Part shown: piece by piece, positions 55,771-64,000 of the stretch | How the letters are laid out: the number at the start of each line of letters is the position of its first letter | Numbering within the stretch: position 1 is the stretch's first letter | DNA from: Saprospiraceae bacterium | GTDB lineage: Bacteria; Bacteroidota; Bacteroidia; Chitinophagales; Saprospiraceae | Assembly (NCBI GenBank): GCA_016715245.1 | Contig: JADKAS010000016.1 | Coordinates: 47,081 to 111,080, forward strand | Direction: 5' to 3' | DNA length: 64,000 nt | Translations under genes and position numbers: made by a program | The notes under the pieces: model-generated | What the model was told of the DNA's origin: nothing | Databases searched by the model: none | The model's input: only the letters and a program-made list of their open reading frames with translations

Positions 55771-56667
55771 ATGAAAAATATTTTTCTTTTTGTTGTTTTG
55801 CTTTTATTTGGAATGTTTACCCTCCCTAATTGCAGACAGGGTTTTCAGTTAAAACCAAAATATCATTTATCTGAAGAACAAAAGATGTATTGGTATGAAA
55901 ACAAGGCAGAAATTAATTCCTACGCATTGATCCAGGCTCGTTATGGAGAGACCAGAAAAGGTAAAGCAGTCATGGTTTTTGTTACTGAACCATTTTCACC
56001 AAGGTCTTTTACAAAAGCAGATTTTTTTAAAAGAAGTAACATTCCCGTGTTAAAGCTCAATTATACAAAAAATTTTGAAACGGGTATCTATCCGTATTCT
56101 ATGATGGCCAGTACTTTTTTTCCTGTAGATGGTAGTTCTTCTTCTGTTAAAATTACAGCCTCCTGTCAGGAATGGTGCGGTCATACATTTGTAGAAATGA
56201 AAAACAGAGGAACGCTCATTTTTGACGTTTTTTCTTATTTTGAAGGCGAAAACCAACGTAACAAAGTTAGAAATGCAATCCCGGAAGATGACATATGGTC
56301 CATGATAAGGCTATTTCCGGATAAGTTGCCTTTGGGTGATGTAAGAATGGTTCCGCCTATGTTTTACCTGCGTTTAATGCATAAAGATACAAAAGCCTAC
56401 AATTGTAAAACGACCATTAAAAAAGAGAATGAAAGAACACAATACATTTTGTATTATCCTGAACTGGACAGAAAAATGACAATGGTTTTTGAAAATAATT
56501 TTCCTTACAGGATTCTGGAATGGTACGAAGAATATGCAGATGGTTTTGGGCAAAAGGCACAAAAATTGATTACTTCAGGAAAGTTATTAAAAAGCCACAA
56601 ATCTGCTTATTGGCACCAAAATGGCCATCAATATGTATATCTGAGAGATAGTCTGAAGGTAAAGTAA
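55771..56667 (+). CDS. Conserved Bacteroidota lipoprotein of unknown function
   Basis: 298 residues from ATG 55771; the frame opens at 55741, but only the later ATG places the lipobox 'FTLPNC' (Cys 21) properly. Recognisable blocks: 'YWYENKAEINSYALIQARYG', 'VTEPFSPRSFTKADF', 'FETGIYPYSMMASTFFPVD' and 'ASCQEWCGHTFVEMKN'. Similar lipoproteins exist widely in Bacteroidota; database names such as 'septum formation inhibitor Maf' for them do not match any Maf motif here. The conserved Cys-Gln-Glu-Trp-Cys-Gly region could be functional. Envelope location, function unknown. Confidence 0.75.
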   Translation: MKNIFLFVVLLLFGMFTLPNCRQGFQLKPKYHLSEEQKMYWYENKAEINSYALIQARYGETRKGKAVMVFVTEPFSPRSFTKADFFKRSNIPVLKLNYTKNFETGIYPYSMMASTFFPVDGSSSSVKITASCQEWCGHTFVEMKNRGTLIFDVFSYFEGENQRNKVRNAIPEDDIWSMIRLFPDKLPLGDVRMVPPMFYLRLMHKDTKAYNCKTTIKKENERTQYILYYPELDRKMTMVFENNFPYRILEWYEEYADGFGQKAQKLITSGKLLKSHKSAYWHQNGHQYVYLRDSLKVK

Positions 56668-56743
56668 TCCTGATTCTTTGATATAATAATTTGGGAAACC
56701 GTTTTATGTTGAATGGTATTATTTTACGGACAATCAGTAAATT

Positions 56744-57670
56744 TTAGTTATCCTGATGTATTAATTCATAATGTCTGATTTCAACGGAATATCGGGAATC
56801 AAAAATTCCTAATTTTTTAGCCACCTCAGGACTGATGACCACTTCTATTTCTTCTTCGTAGGTCTGGGCCGGGATTTTGCCTAAAACGGTGGCTATTACA
56901 CTGGTTTTATTCATCGGATAATAAATTTCCACTTTTGAACCTTGTTTGTTATTGTTGGACAAAACAAACAGACCGTTTTTAGATTGATTTTCTTTGTCCC
57001 AAAAACCGATTACTTTTTTACTGACCAATTTTTTGGCAGGAGCTACAGATACATCTTTTGTTTTTTTAATTTCATTTTTTGTGATAGTACTTACATAATT
57101 TGCTTTTCCTGAAGTATCTTTTTTATGACTTATCTTTTCTCCTTCAGCATTTGGTTTTTCAATTTTATTTTTTTCAGTTTTGACCTGATCGAACACATAC
57201 CAACCTATGATTAATTCTCCTCCTTCCCTGATGGAGTCATCACTAAGGCCATTTATTTTTTTCAGAAGTTCGGGTTGCATTGCCATTTTTCTTTTGGCGA
57301 TGTGGTACAATGTCTCGCCCTTTTTTATAGTATAAAGCAAAACAACAAATTTTTTATTTTTAGGTGTGGTGTAGACTATTTTATTTTCGGAAATGGGAAT
57401 AAAAATCAATTCGTTTTCATTTATTTGTCTGTTTTCTTTCAGATTATTGAATTTGTAAATTTTTTTTTCTTCCATCTGAAAAGCTTTGGAGAGATTATAT
57501 ATTGAACTGCCTTTGACAAATCGGTAAGGATATACGATTTCTCCCGGCTTTTTTACATCAATGTATATTTTTTGAACTTGTCCTATGGCGGAGTCAGCAA
57601 TTTTTTGCCCACTGAGGTACACGTTAATTAGTAAAATGTTTAATATTGTACCGATAATATATTTGTTCAT
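56744..57670 (-). CDS. LysM-domain secreted protein
   Basis: 308 residues. Signal 'IIGTILNILLINVYLSGQ'. Two LysM-type segments: 'GSSIYNLSKAFQMEEKKIYK' (about 53-72, divergent) and a clear one, 'YTIKKGETLYHIAKRKMAMQ' with 'GGELIIGWYV' (about 113-160). A Lys/Glu-rich linker (about 160-220) leads to a C-terminal domain with 'PMNKTSVIATVLGKIPAQTY' and 'VVISPEVAKKLGIFDSRY', which recalls RlpA-like/double-psi-barrel endings. Likely periplasmic peptidoglycan binder. Convergent with the lipoprotein gene. Confidence 0.85.
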   Translation of the reverse strand: MNKYIIGTILNILLINVYLSGQKIADSAIGQVQKIYIDVKKPGEIVYPYRFVKGSSIYNLSKAFQMEEKKIYKFNNLKENRQINENELIFIPISENKIVYTTPKNKKFVVLLYTIKKGETLYHIAKRKMAMQPELLKKINGLSDDSIREGGELIIGWYVFDQVKTEKNKIEKPNAEGEKISHKKDTSGKANYVSTITKNEIKKTKDVSVAPAKKLVSKKVIGFWDKENQSKNGLFVLSNNNKQGSKVEIYYPMNKTSVIATVLGKIPAQTYEEEIEVVISPEVAKKLGIFDSRYSVEIRHYELIHQDN

Positions 57671-57846
57671 TTTCCTTGAATTTTTTTGTTTTTATAAAAG
57701 TCGTTTTTTATTCAGTATTAATAATTATTCGGATGGTTCTGTATTTTACTTTGGTTCTTTAAATATTAAATTGTCAGAACAATAATTAAAAGTTTTAAAT
57801 ACAGCAGCAAATATATAACAAAATATTGTAATATGTATAATAAATT

Positions 57847-58590
57847 ATGAAATCTGTAATAATAATACCTTCCAGATTGCATTCAACGCGTCTGCCTGAA
57901 AAACCTCTTATCACCATAGAGGGAAAAACTTTGATACAGAGGGTTTACGAACAGGCGCTTTTGTGTCGGAACGTTGCTGACGTCATTGTGGCCACTGATG
58001 AAAATAAAATTTATGATCATCTTGGTGCGTTGGGTTACCACGTAGTATTGACGGATAAAAATCATGTTTCAGGTACAGATAGGGTTGCTGAAGTAGCAGC
58101 AGGAACCGATGCAGACATTATTATCAATGTTCAGGGTGACGAGCCCCTTATCAATCCCTTGCAGATTGAAGAATTGATAGAAGCTTTTAAGGACGAGAAT
58201 GTAAAAATAGCTTCGCAGATGTCGCTTATTCAAGACGAAAATGAAATATTTGATTTTAATAAGGTAAAAGTGGTCACGGATATTAACCATAAAACCTTAT
58301 ACTTTTCCAGACAGGCAATTCCTGCTCAAAGAGATTTACCCTTTTCTGAATGGCCAGATAACACAAATTATTACAAACATATCGGGATATATGGATTCAG
58401 AAGAAAAACTTTACTCGACATTACCAAACTCGAGGTTTCGTATCTTGAAAAAAGAGAGTCGCTTGAACAATTGAGATGGTTGGAAAATGGTTTTGCTATT
58501 CATTGTTTTCCAACTTCTTATGAATCCATGGGTGTAGACACTCCGGAAGATGTAATCAAAGTAGCCGCCATTATCAGGATGATGGGATAA
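57847..58590 (+). CDS. kdsB: 3-deoxy-manno-octulosonate cytidylyltransferase
   Basis: 247 residues, normal length. Nucleotide-binding start 'IIPSRLHSTRLPEKPLI' (residues 6-22), then 'VIVATDENKIYDHL', 'TDKNHVSGTDRVAEVAAGTD', 'INVQGDEPLINPLQIEEL' and 'YYKHIGIYGFRRKTLLDI', ending 'YESMGVDTPEDVIKVAAII'. It activates KDO with CTP for lipopolysaccharide core synthesis, so the organism makes a KDO-containing outer membrane. Single gene. Confidence 0.96.
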   Translation: MKSVIIIPSRLHSTRLPEKPLITIEGKTLIQRVYEQALLCRNVADVIVATDENKIYDHLGALGYHVVLTDKNHVSGTDRVAEVAAGTDADIIINVQGDEPLINPLQIEELIEAFKDENVKIASQMSLIQDENEIFDFNKVKVVTDINHKTLYFSRQAIPAQRDLPFSEWPDNTNYYKHIGIYGFRRKTLLDITKLEVSYLEKRESLEQLRWLENGFAIHCFPTSYESMGVDTPEDVIKVAAIIRMMG

Positions 58591-58668
58591 ATCCATTAGA
58601 CAGGTAAAACTAACTTTTATATTCTAATTGTACATAAAAAATAAATCTGGGAAAGGGTAGGTTTTTTT

Positions 58669-58690
58669 TAGGCACTGTTGAAAAGTTGCC
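58669..58690. repeat. IS-end-like sequence
   Basis: 'taggcactgttgaaaagttg' resembles the ends at 15303 and 36073 (tagg-N-ctg-N-tgaaaa core). No transposase nearby; a solo remnant at most. Confidence 0.25.
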
Positions 58691-58725
58691 AGTCATGTAC
58701 TTCCTTTCTAATGCTGAATTTGGGT

Positions 58726-59763
58726 TTATAATGCCCCTGAAAACTGCTTTAGAAAACGTATATCATTTTCAAACAATTGCCTTATGTCTGTAATTTTATA
58801 CTGCAACATGGCCTGCCTTTCAATTCCCATTCCAAAAGCAAACCCTGTATATTCTTCAGGATCAATGCCACAGTTTGACAACACGTTGGGGTCAACCATA
58901 CCACAACCGAGGATTTCCAGCCATCCGGTTCCTTTGGTAATGCGATAATCATCTTCATTTTTTAAGCCCCAATAAACATCCATTTCAGCACTTGGTTCCG
59001 TAAATGGAAAATAACTGGGGCGTAATCGTATTTCTGTTTCCAGTCCGTACATTTCTCTCGCAAAATATAAAAGTGTTTGTTTCATATCAGAAAAACTCAC
59101 ATTTTTGTCTATGTACAAACCTTCTACCTGATGAAATTGACAATGTGATCTCGAAGAAATGGTTTCATTTCGATACACCCTGCCGGGAGCAATAATTCTG
59201 ATAGGTGGCTTTTGTGTTGTCATAATCCTCGCCTGCACAGATGATGTATGGGTTCTCAGCAAGTCCGTATGGCTGTCTTTCAGATAAAAAGTATCCTGCA
59301 TATCTCTTGCCGGATGATCCTCCGGTGTATTCATAGCTGTAAAATTATACCAGTCGGTTTCGATTTCTCTCTCTTCAGCTACCGTAAATCCTATTTTTTC
59401 AAATATTTTTATAATTTTATTCATAATAATCGAAACAGGATGACGCGACCCAACTGAATCATAAAACACCGGAGCGGTAAGATCAATATCCAACGATTTC
59501 CCGGCACCCTGGTTATCTTCGATTTTTTCCTTTTCAGTTTCAAATTTACTTTCTGCTTCTTCCTTTAAAGCATTTAAAACCTGGCCAAATTCTTTTTTTC
59601 TGTTGTTTTCAACGTTTTTTATTTCACCGAAAAGTGCATTGATTACATTTTTGCTGCCCAGATATTGTATCCTGAACTTTTCAAGTTCTTCCGTATTGGA
59701 AATATTGAAAAATTTTATATCTTCCGAAATGGATGACAAGGTCTTAAATATATCATTTGACAT
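58726..59763 (-). CDS. pheS: Phenylalanine--tRNA ligase alpha subunit
   Basis: 345 residues. N-terminal coiled coil (about 20-85) for tRNA contact, then the class II catalytic domain: 'FTAMNTPEDHPARDMQDTFY', 'LRTHTSSVQARIM', 'GRVYRNETISSRSHCQFHQV', 'RLRPSYFPFTEPSAEMDV' (motif 2 region) and 'FAFGMGIERQAMLQYKITD' (motif 3). It acts with PheT, which is not in this window. ATG 59763; -7 box TACCTTTG at 59784-59791. Confidence 0.97.
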   Translation of the reverse strand: MSNDIFKTLSSISEDIKFFNISNTEELEKFRIQYLGSKNVINALFGEIKNVENNRKKEFGQVLNALKEEAESKFETEKEKIEDNQGAGKSLDIDLTAPVFYDSVGSRHPVSIIMNKIIKIFEKIGFTVAEEREIETDWYNFTAMNTPEDHPARDMQDTFYLKDSHTDLLRTHTSSVQARIMTTQKPPIRIIAPGRVYRNETISSRSHCQFHQVEGLYIDKNVSFSDMKQTLLYFAREMYGLETEIRLRPSYFPFTEPSAEMDVYWGLKNEDDYRITKGTGWLEILGCGMVDPNVLSNCGIDPEEYTGFAFGMGIERQAMLQYKITDIRQLFENDIRFLKQFSGAL

Positions 59764-59783
59764 AATTCACAAAAATTGTGGTG

Positions 59784-59791
59784 CAAAGGTA
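59784..59791 (-). promoter_or_regulatory. -7 box for pheS
   Basis: Minus-strand TACCTTTG with TTTG 21 bp upstream (59813-59816), 20 bp before ATG 59763. Confidence 0.55.
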
Positions 59792-59840
59792 AAATAAAAT
59801 TTATCCTTCCTGCAAAAATTTGAAAAGCTTTGGTAAAGAA

Positions 59841-61276
59841 TTATGGTTTTATTAATTTTTTATAAATAATAATCCCTTCTCCGGTAATAATCCTTACAAG
59901 ATAAACACCTGATTTTGTATCAGAAAAATTCATTTCAATCTGATTTTCAAAAAAACCTGTTTGTTTTATGATTTCTCTTCCCTGAAAATCAAAGAGGGTA
60001 CAATCAGATATTATACCATCATAAGATATCACTGCGTTATCCATCACAGGATTAGGGGTGATCATGACCTGATCTGCCAGGGAAATATCTCCAGTTGTGG
60101 TCGTAATCTGTTGTTTTGACAGGAAAAATATTATGGTTGCATTGAGGGCTGGATTAAAACAAGCCCCATGGTTGGCTGTAGTATTTACATTTCGTGTCTC
60201 AAGATCCGCCGCCCCTAACATTTTCATTGTATCGTTTGCCACAACACTATTCATAAACGGAACCTGGTCATCAGCCATACAATAGTAAATTTTTGTAGGG
60301 GCTTTGGGTGCCCACTTATAAATATCGTTTTCACTCAAAGCTTTATTGATGGGTGATTCAGGATTGGTTTGTAATTGATCCAGAAATGCAGGTTGCAGCA
60401 TATTTTTGGCGATCCCGTTTCCGAACAAACTGTTAAGTTTTTGTATGATTCTGATATTCAAATTTGTCAAGGTTATTGTTCCGTTGTAATAAGCCTGAAT
60501 ATCAGGTATAAATTCCGGTTTAAAAATATCTGACAGGTCATTGTAAAGGTTGCCATAAGATTCCTGCATTCCCAGTGCAGTATTAGGTATATAGGCGGGA
60601 TATAGATAGGCCTGATCGCTCAAAATAAGGTTGCGCATGACACCAGAAAGACTATATGGTCCGGAAAGATGCGCAGCTGCTGTTACTTTTCTACCGTTAT
60701 CTTCAAGGTATTTGTGATAAGCCATTGATGCATACCCACCTTGTGAATATCCTGTAATAAACAACTGACTATTTGTACTTACACCATTTTCTGAAAGCCA
60801 GCTTTCAGTTGCTTTTAAAAAGTTGTCGGTGGCACTCTGAATAGTGGCAGCATGTACATAAGTCTGAAAACCTCTTCCATTACCCATGCCTACATAATCT
60901 GGTAAAAATGTCACGTATCCCATACCACAACCAATAAGGCCTACTTCACCTTCGTCTGCTCCGTTTGAGCCAAAAAAAGAAGGAACACATTTTTGCAATC
61001 TGAAGTACCGTGTTGATATATTAATTTTGGATATTTGAATTTAAAATCGTCAGGAATCACCATGAGACCTGAAAGTGTGTCTTTATTTCCTTTGGCATCA
61101 GGAGATGTATAAAGAACAGAATAATATTTTGCGCCATTACGGATAAAAGGATTGGAATATTCTTGCGTAAGTTGAAGTTTTGTTCGACTCCCTTTCAATG
61201 TGACAGAAATAAGCTCCTGTGCATCTGATATGTATCCGGAAATAAAAATAAAAATGAATAAAAAAACCTTTTTCAT
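59841..61276 (-). CDS. T9SS-secreted lipase-like alpha/beta hydrolase (frameshifted)
   Basis: Two overlapping frames form one protein. Frame A starts at ATG 61276 with signal 'KVFLFIFIFISGYISDAQ' and ends 'LIYQHGTSDCKNV'; frame B carries on with 'CVPSFFGSNGADEGEV'. One lost A in a run near 60990 explains the break. The hydrolase has nucleophile elbow 'FITGYSQGGYASMAYHKYL' (GxSxG), a candidate acid in 'MADDQVPFMNSVV' and His in 'TANHGACFNP', as in secretory lipases of the LIP/bacterial-lipase type. The C-terminus 'VMITPNPVMDNAVISYDG' is a type A T9SS domain. Extracellular ester hydrolysis is expected if the frame is intact in the real genome. Confidence 0.85.
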
Positions 61277-61536
61277 AAAGGGTCAGATTTTTAAAATGAA
61301 AAGTAAAATATTTATTAAAACTCATTTGGATATTTGCCCAAACACACGAAACAATTGTAATGGCAAATATATTAAATGTTATGCCAAATAAAAGGATTGT
61401 TTAATTTTATTTATTTGAAATTTTAAAGTTGGTTTTTTTTGAAACTTCTTGTTCATTTTTTCGACTGATAGAATGGTAACTAAAACAAAATTAAAAGATA
61501 TAATTTATCGGCATAATTTCTAATGATGAATATGGT

Positions 61537-62306
61537 TTACATTGTTTTTACCCATTCCACCTTATGGAAATGGTAATTTTCCGTTAAACCACCTTCATCT
61601 GATAATTGGAGCACTCCATCTTCGGAAACAGTCCTGACCTTTCTTTTTATAAGTTCACCGTTTTCTTTTCGGAAAAGCTGAAAATCTGACCGGCCAAATA
61701 AATTTTCTACATATTTATGGTATAGATTACCGGATTTTATATCGTCTATGAGGTTTATATAACTGCTTTCAAGAAATACATTTACTTCATCCATTATTTT
61801 GTTCTGTCATATATTATTCCCGTTTCAAGGTACATGGATGTCGGATTCTGAATATCTTCGGGAAAAGTTTTTTGATTGATGTTGAAACCTATACTGATGA
61901 TACAGTTTTTGATGGTGTCCTGGCGCAACGTATTTTGAATCAGGATACCGGCAATTTTTTTATCCCGAATGTAAATATCATTAGGCCATTTAACAGAAAC
62001 ATGGCCAATATTATTTTTTTGAAGTACATCGAGCAACACTAATGAAGTCCACATGTGTAAACAAAAAATTTGGCGGGCTGATATTTTTTCAGGGTAAAAA
62101 AGATAACTGGCCAATATGTTTTTTTCTGCCTCGCTGTGCCAATACCTGCCAATTTGACCCCTTCCCCCTGACTGAAAGTCAGAAGAAACGTAAAATCCTT
62201 CAGGTGGATTGGTTTTTGTTAGTAATTTACTAAGAAAAATATGTGTAGATTCAATACTTTGAAAATGTTGATGGTTTTTTCCAACGAAGCCGGATGATAT
62301 TTTCAT
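61537..62306 (-). CDS. birA: Biotin--[acetyl-CoA-carboxylase] ligase (frameshifted)
   Basis: From ATG 62306 the catalytic domain reads 'FQSIESTHIFLSKLLTK', 'SDFQSGGRGQIGRYWHSE' (GRGRxGR-like biotin loop), 'VSVKWPNDIYIRDKKIAGIL' (KWPND motif) and 'IISIGFNINQK'. It stops at 61794, yet 'DEVNVFLESSYINLIDDIKS' to 'GGLTENYHFHKVEWV' (61794-61537) is plainly its C-terminal domain in another frame; one lost A at about 61797 accounts for this. The frame open to 62432 is rejected because it crosses the rsfS start region. No N-terminal DNA-binding domain: an enzyme-only BirA. It is divergent from rsfS. Confidence 0.9.
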
Positions 62307-62323
62307 ATAAAGCGGAAATTGTG

Positions 62324-62331
62324 TATTTTTG
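62324..62331 (+). promoter_or_regulatory. -7 box for rsfS/ftsH
   Basis: TATTTTTG, 45 bp before the rsfS TTG start at 62377. Confidence 0.45.
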
Positions 62332-62376
62332 CGTTGTAAAAGGTAAAAGTAACTTAAATTCAAAATAAAATATTCA

Positions 62377-62754
62377 TTGGTAAGTACGAAAGTTAAATTT
62401 AAAAAAGAAGAACTGCTGAACCACCTCATCATCGATGCTATTCAGGATATAAAAGGTAAAAATATTGTTTCTATTGATCTTCGGCGGATAGACGATGCTC
62501 CAACAGATTTTTTTATTGTTTGTGAAGGAGATTCTTCAACTCAGGTAAAGGCAATAGCAGACAATATCCAGAGGAGATTAAAAACCGAATTGGGGATTTC
62601 CCCCAATCACGCTGTAGAAGGCATGGAAAGGCCAAGTGGTTTTAGTGGATTATTTTCAGATATTGATCCACGTTTTTTATCCGGAGACCCGCGCTTTTAT
62701 GACATTGAAGAATTGTGGAGCGATGCGGATATAACTTCTTATGAAAATATCTGA
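62377..62754 (+). CDS. rsfS: Ribosome silencing factor RsfS, internal segment out of frame
   Basis: 125 residues, start TTG 62377. The N-terminal part 'LLNHLIIDAIQDIKGKNIVS' and 'APTDFFIVCEGDSSTQVKAI', and the end 'DIEELWSDADITSYEN', are typical. Between them (about 62625-62695) the in-frame text 'RPSGFSGLFSDIDPRFLSGD' is not family-like, while another frame reads 'VLVDYFQILIHVFYPETRAF', which is. Three single-base losses (in gaaa, tgg and gctttt runs) would turn a normal gene into this. Function: blocks subunit joining of ribosomes in starvation. Followed by ftsH, the normal order in Bacteroidota. Confidence 0.88.
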   Translation: MVSTKVKFKKEELLNHLIIDAIQDIKGKNIVSIDLRRIDDAPTDFFIVCEGDSSTQVKAIADNIQRRLKTELGISPNHAVEGMERPSGFSGLFSDIDPRFLSGDPRFYDIEELWSDADITSYENI

Positions 62755-62841
62755 TTCAACACTGTTTCTTAAAATTAGTTAAAACAACCTTTTTAAAAAC
62801 GTTTTTTTAATATTTACGTTATTGTTAAATAATGATTTTAC

Positions 62842-64000
62842 ATGGAAAATAATCAAGAAAAAGATAATAAAGCACCTAAATTCAATTTTAGTTCCTATTG
62901 GATTTATGGAATCATCATACTTGTTCTGCTCGGTTACAACTTTTATTTAAAAATGCACGAATCCACTAAGGTTATCGATGTAAATACTTTTGAAGAAAAG
63001 GTGAAAACAGGTGAAGTAGACAGAGTAGAAATTATAAACAAAGAAATGATTCATGTTTTTCTCAGGAAAGAAATTATAGAAGCAAAATACCCTGAGTTCA
63101 AAGACAATGGATTGAATATTAACCAACCACAGTACAGTTTCAGAATCGGAGACATTGGAACTTTTGAGGAACTTTTAAGAGAACTGAAATCTCAGGGTTT
63201 TCCGGTTAATTATAAGGTCAGACAGGAAACCAACTATCTGATTCATTCTCAACTGGTTGCTGCCTTTTGCATTATTACTCGGCTTATGGCTTTTTATTAT
63301 GCGAAGAGTGTCCGGTGGGGCAGGTGGTCCCGGCGGACAAATATTCAATATCGGAAAATCTAAAGCAACCCTTTTTGATAATACGACGAAAGTAAATATC
63401 ACTTTTGCTGATGTAGCAGGTCTCAATGAAGCCAAAGTCGAAGTCATGGAGGTGGTTGACTTTTTAAAAAATCCTAAAAAATATACAGCACTGGGAGGTA
63501 AAATTCCTAAAGGTGTATTGCTTGTCGGCCCTCCCGGTACGGGTAAAACTTTATTGGCCAAAGCCGTCGCAGGAGAAGCAGGTGTTCCTTTTTTCTCTAT
63601 TTCAGGTTCTGATTTTGTTGAAATGTTTGTTGGAGTTGGTGCATCAAGGGTGCGTGACTTGTTTAAACAGGCCAGAGAAAAAGCGCCTTGTATTGTGTTT
63701 ATTGACGAAATTGACGCCATTGGCCGGGCCAGAGGCAGAAATGCTATTCAGGGCGGAAATGACGAAAGGGAGAACACGCTCAACCAATTATTGGTAGAAA
63801 TGGACGGTTTTTCCACGGATAAAGGGGTAATCATGATGGCAGCGACCAACAGACCTGACATTCTTGACTCCGCACTTCTGAGACCGGGAAGATTTGACAG
63901 ACAGATCGGGATAGACCCACCTGATATCATAGGCAGAGAAGAAATTTTAAAGTTCACCTTAGGGCTATAAATATCTCCGGAATGAATCCTGCCGTTTTAT
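62842..64000 (+). CDS. ftsH: ATP-dependent zinc metalloprotease FtsH (partial, two frameshifts)
   Basis: ATG 62842. First membrane helix 'YWIYGIIILVLLGYNFYL', periplasmic domain to 'YKVRQETNYLIHS'; the frame breaks near 63255 and continues as 'LLPFALLLGLWLFIMRRVSG' (second helix). The AAA+ domain is complete in motif: Walker A 'GPPGTGKTLLAKAVAGEAG', Walker B 'CIVFIDEIDAIGRARG' and second region of homology 'TNRPDILDSALLRPGRFDRQ'. A second break near 63950 ('EEILK' then 'VHLRAINIS') again fits one lost A. The zinc protease domain lies beyond the window. Membrane protein quality control; usually essential. Confidence 0.93.

Overview
The window comes from a Bacteroidota genome, most likely of the Saprospiria/Chitinophaga-like branch (lineage is inferred). 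Evidence: AT-rich DNA, type IX secretion (T9SS) sorting domains of both A and B type, a SusC/SusD pair, PorP/SprF next to an OmpA-type protein, no purine-rich ribosome binding sites, and many promoters with the Bacteroidota -7 box TAnnTTTG, some with TTTG 17-21 bp upstream. No tRNA, rRNA or CRISPR array was seen.

Layout. 1-2 kb: an acyl-transfer pair (MBOAT plus SGNH-like protein) on the minus strand. 2.2-3.2 kb: a decayed leucine-rich/receptor-L-type gene. 3.3-5.6 kb: a LOG family enzyme, then a GxxExxY (PD-(D/E)XK-like) gene sitting between two copies of a 34-bp tandem repeat array, then a VOC protein. 5.9-9 kb: a small membrane protein and two YceI-like genes around a broken porin. 9.4-15.3 kb: a 1940-residue T9SS protein made of about 15 copies of one domain. 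15.3-29.5 kb: a polysaccharide utilisation locus on the minus strand (sensor-regulator, SusC, SusD, LamG lipoprotein, two GH144-type enzymes, GH3), which I predict acts on beta-1,2-glucan. 29.7-33.2 kb: a secreted M36 metalloprotease. 33.6-38.2 kb: housekeeping genes (rlmB, PspC protein, HtrA, VTT membrane protein, 3-hydroxyacyl-CoA dehydrogenase). 38.3-42.3 kb: two likely pseudo-enzymes, an M1-like protein fused to a beta-barrel and an esterase-like lipoprotein without its serine. 42.5-51.6 kb: a surface adhesin/PorP/OmpA operon. 52-64 kb: Fic protein, rbfA, recG, a lipoprotein, a LysM protein, kdsB, pheS, a T9SS lipase, birA, rsfS and ftsH.

How the genes work together. In the locus, SusC/SusD and the LamG lipoprotein would capture and import glucan; the lipoprotein GH144 enzymes would cut it into oligosaccharides and GH3 would release glucose; the upstream regulator would sense the sugar. 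A strong hairpin-plus-U-tract between the LamG gene and the enzymes probably lowers enzyme expression relative to the transport genes. In the adhesin operon the type B CTD protein, its PorP/SprF partner and the OmpA-type anchor look like one secreted surface module.

Sequence quality matters here. In the last 4 kb the lipase, birA, rsfS and ftsH all carry single-base losses, mostly in homopolymers, and MBOAT carries one at the left edge. Because ftsH and birA are normally essential, these may be assembly errors. The receptor-L gene (at least seven frame changes plus stops) and the porin look like true pseudogenes. The most unusual structure is the repeat-GxxExxY-repeat unit at 4085-5170.
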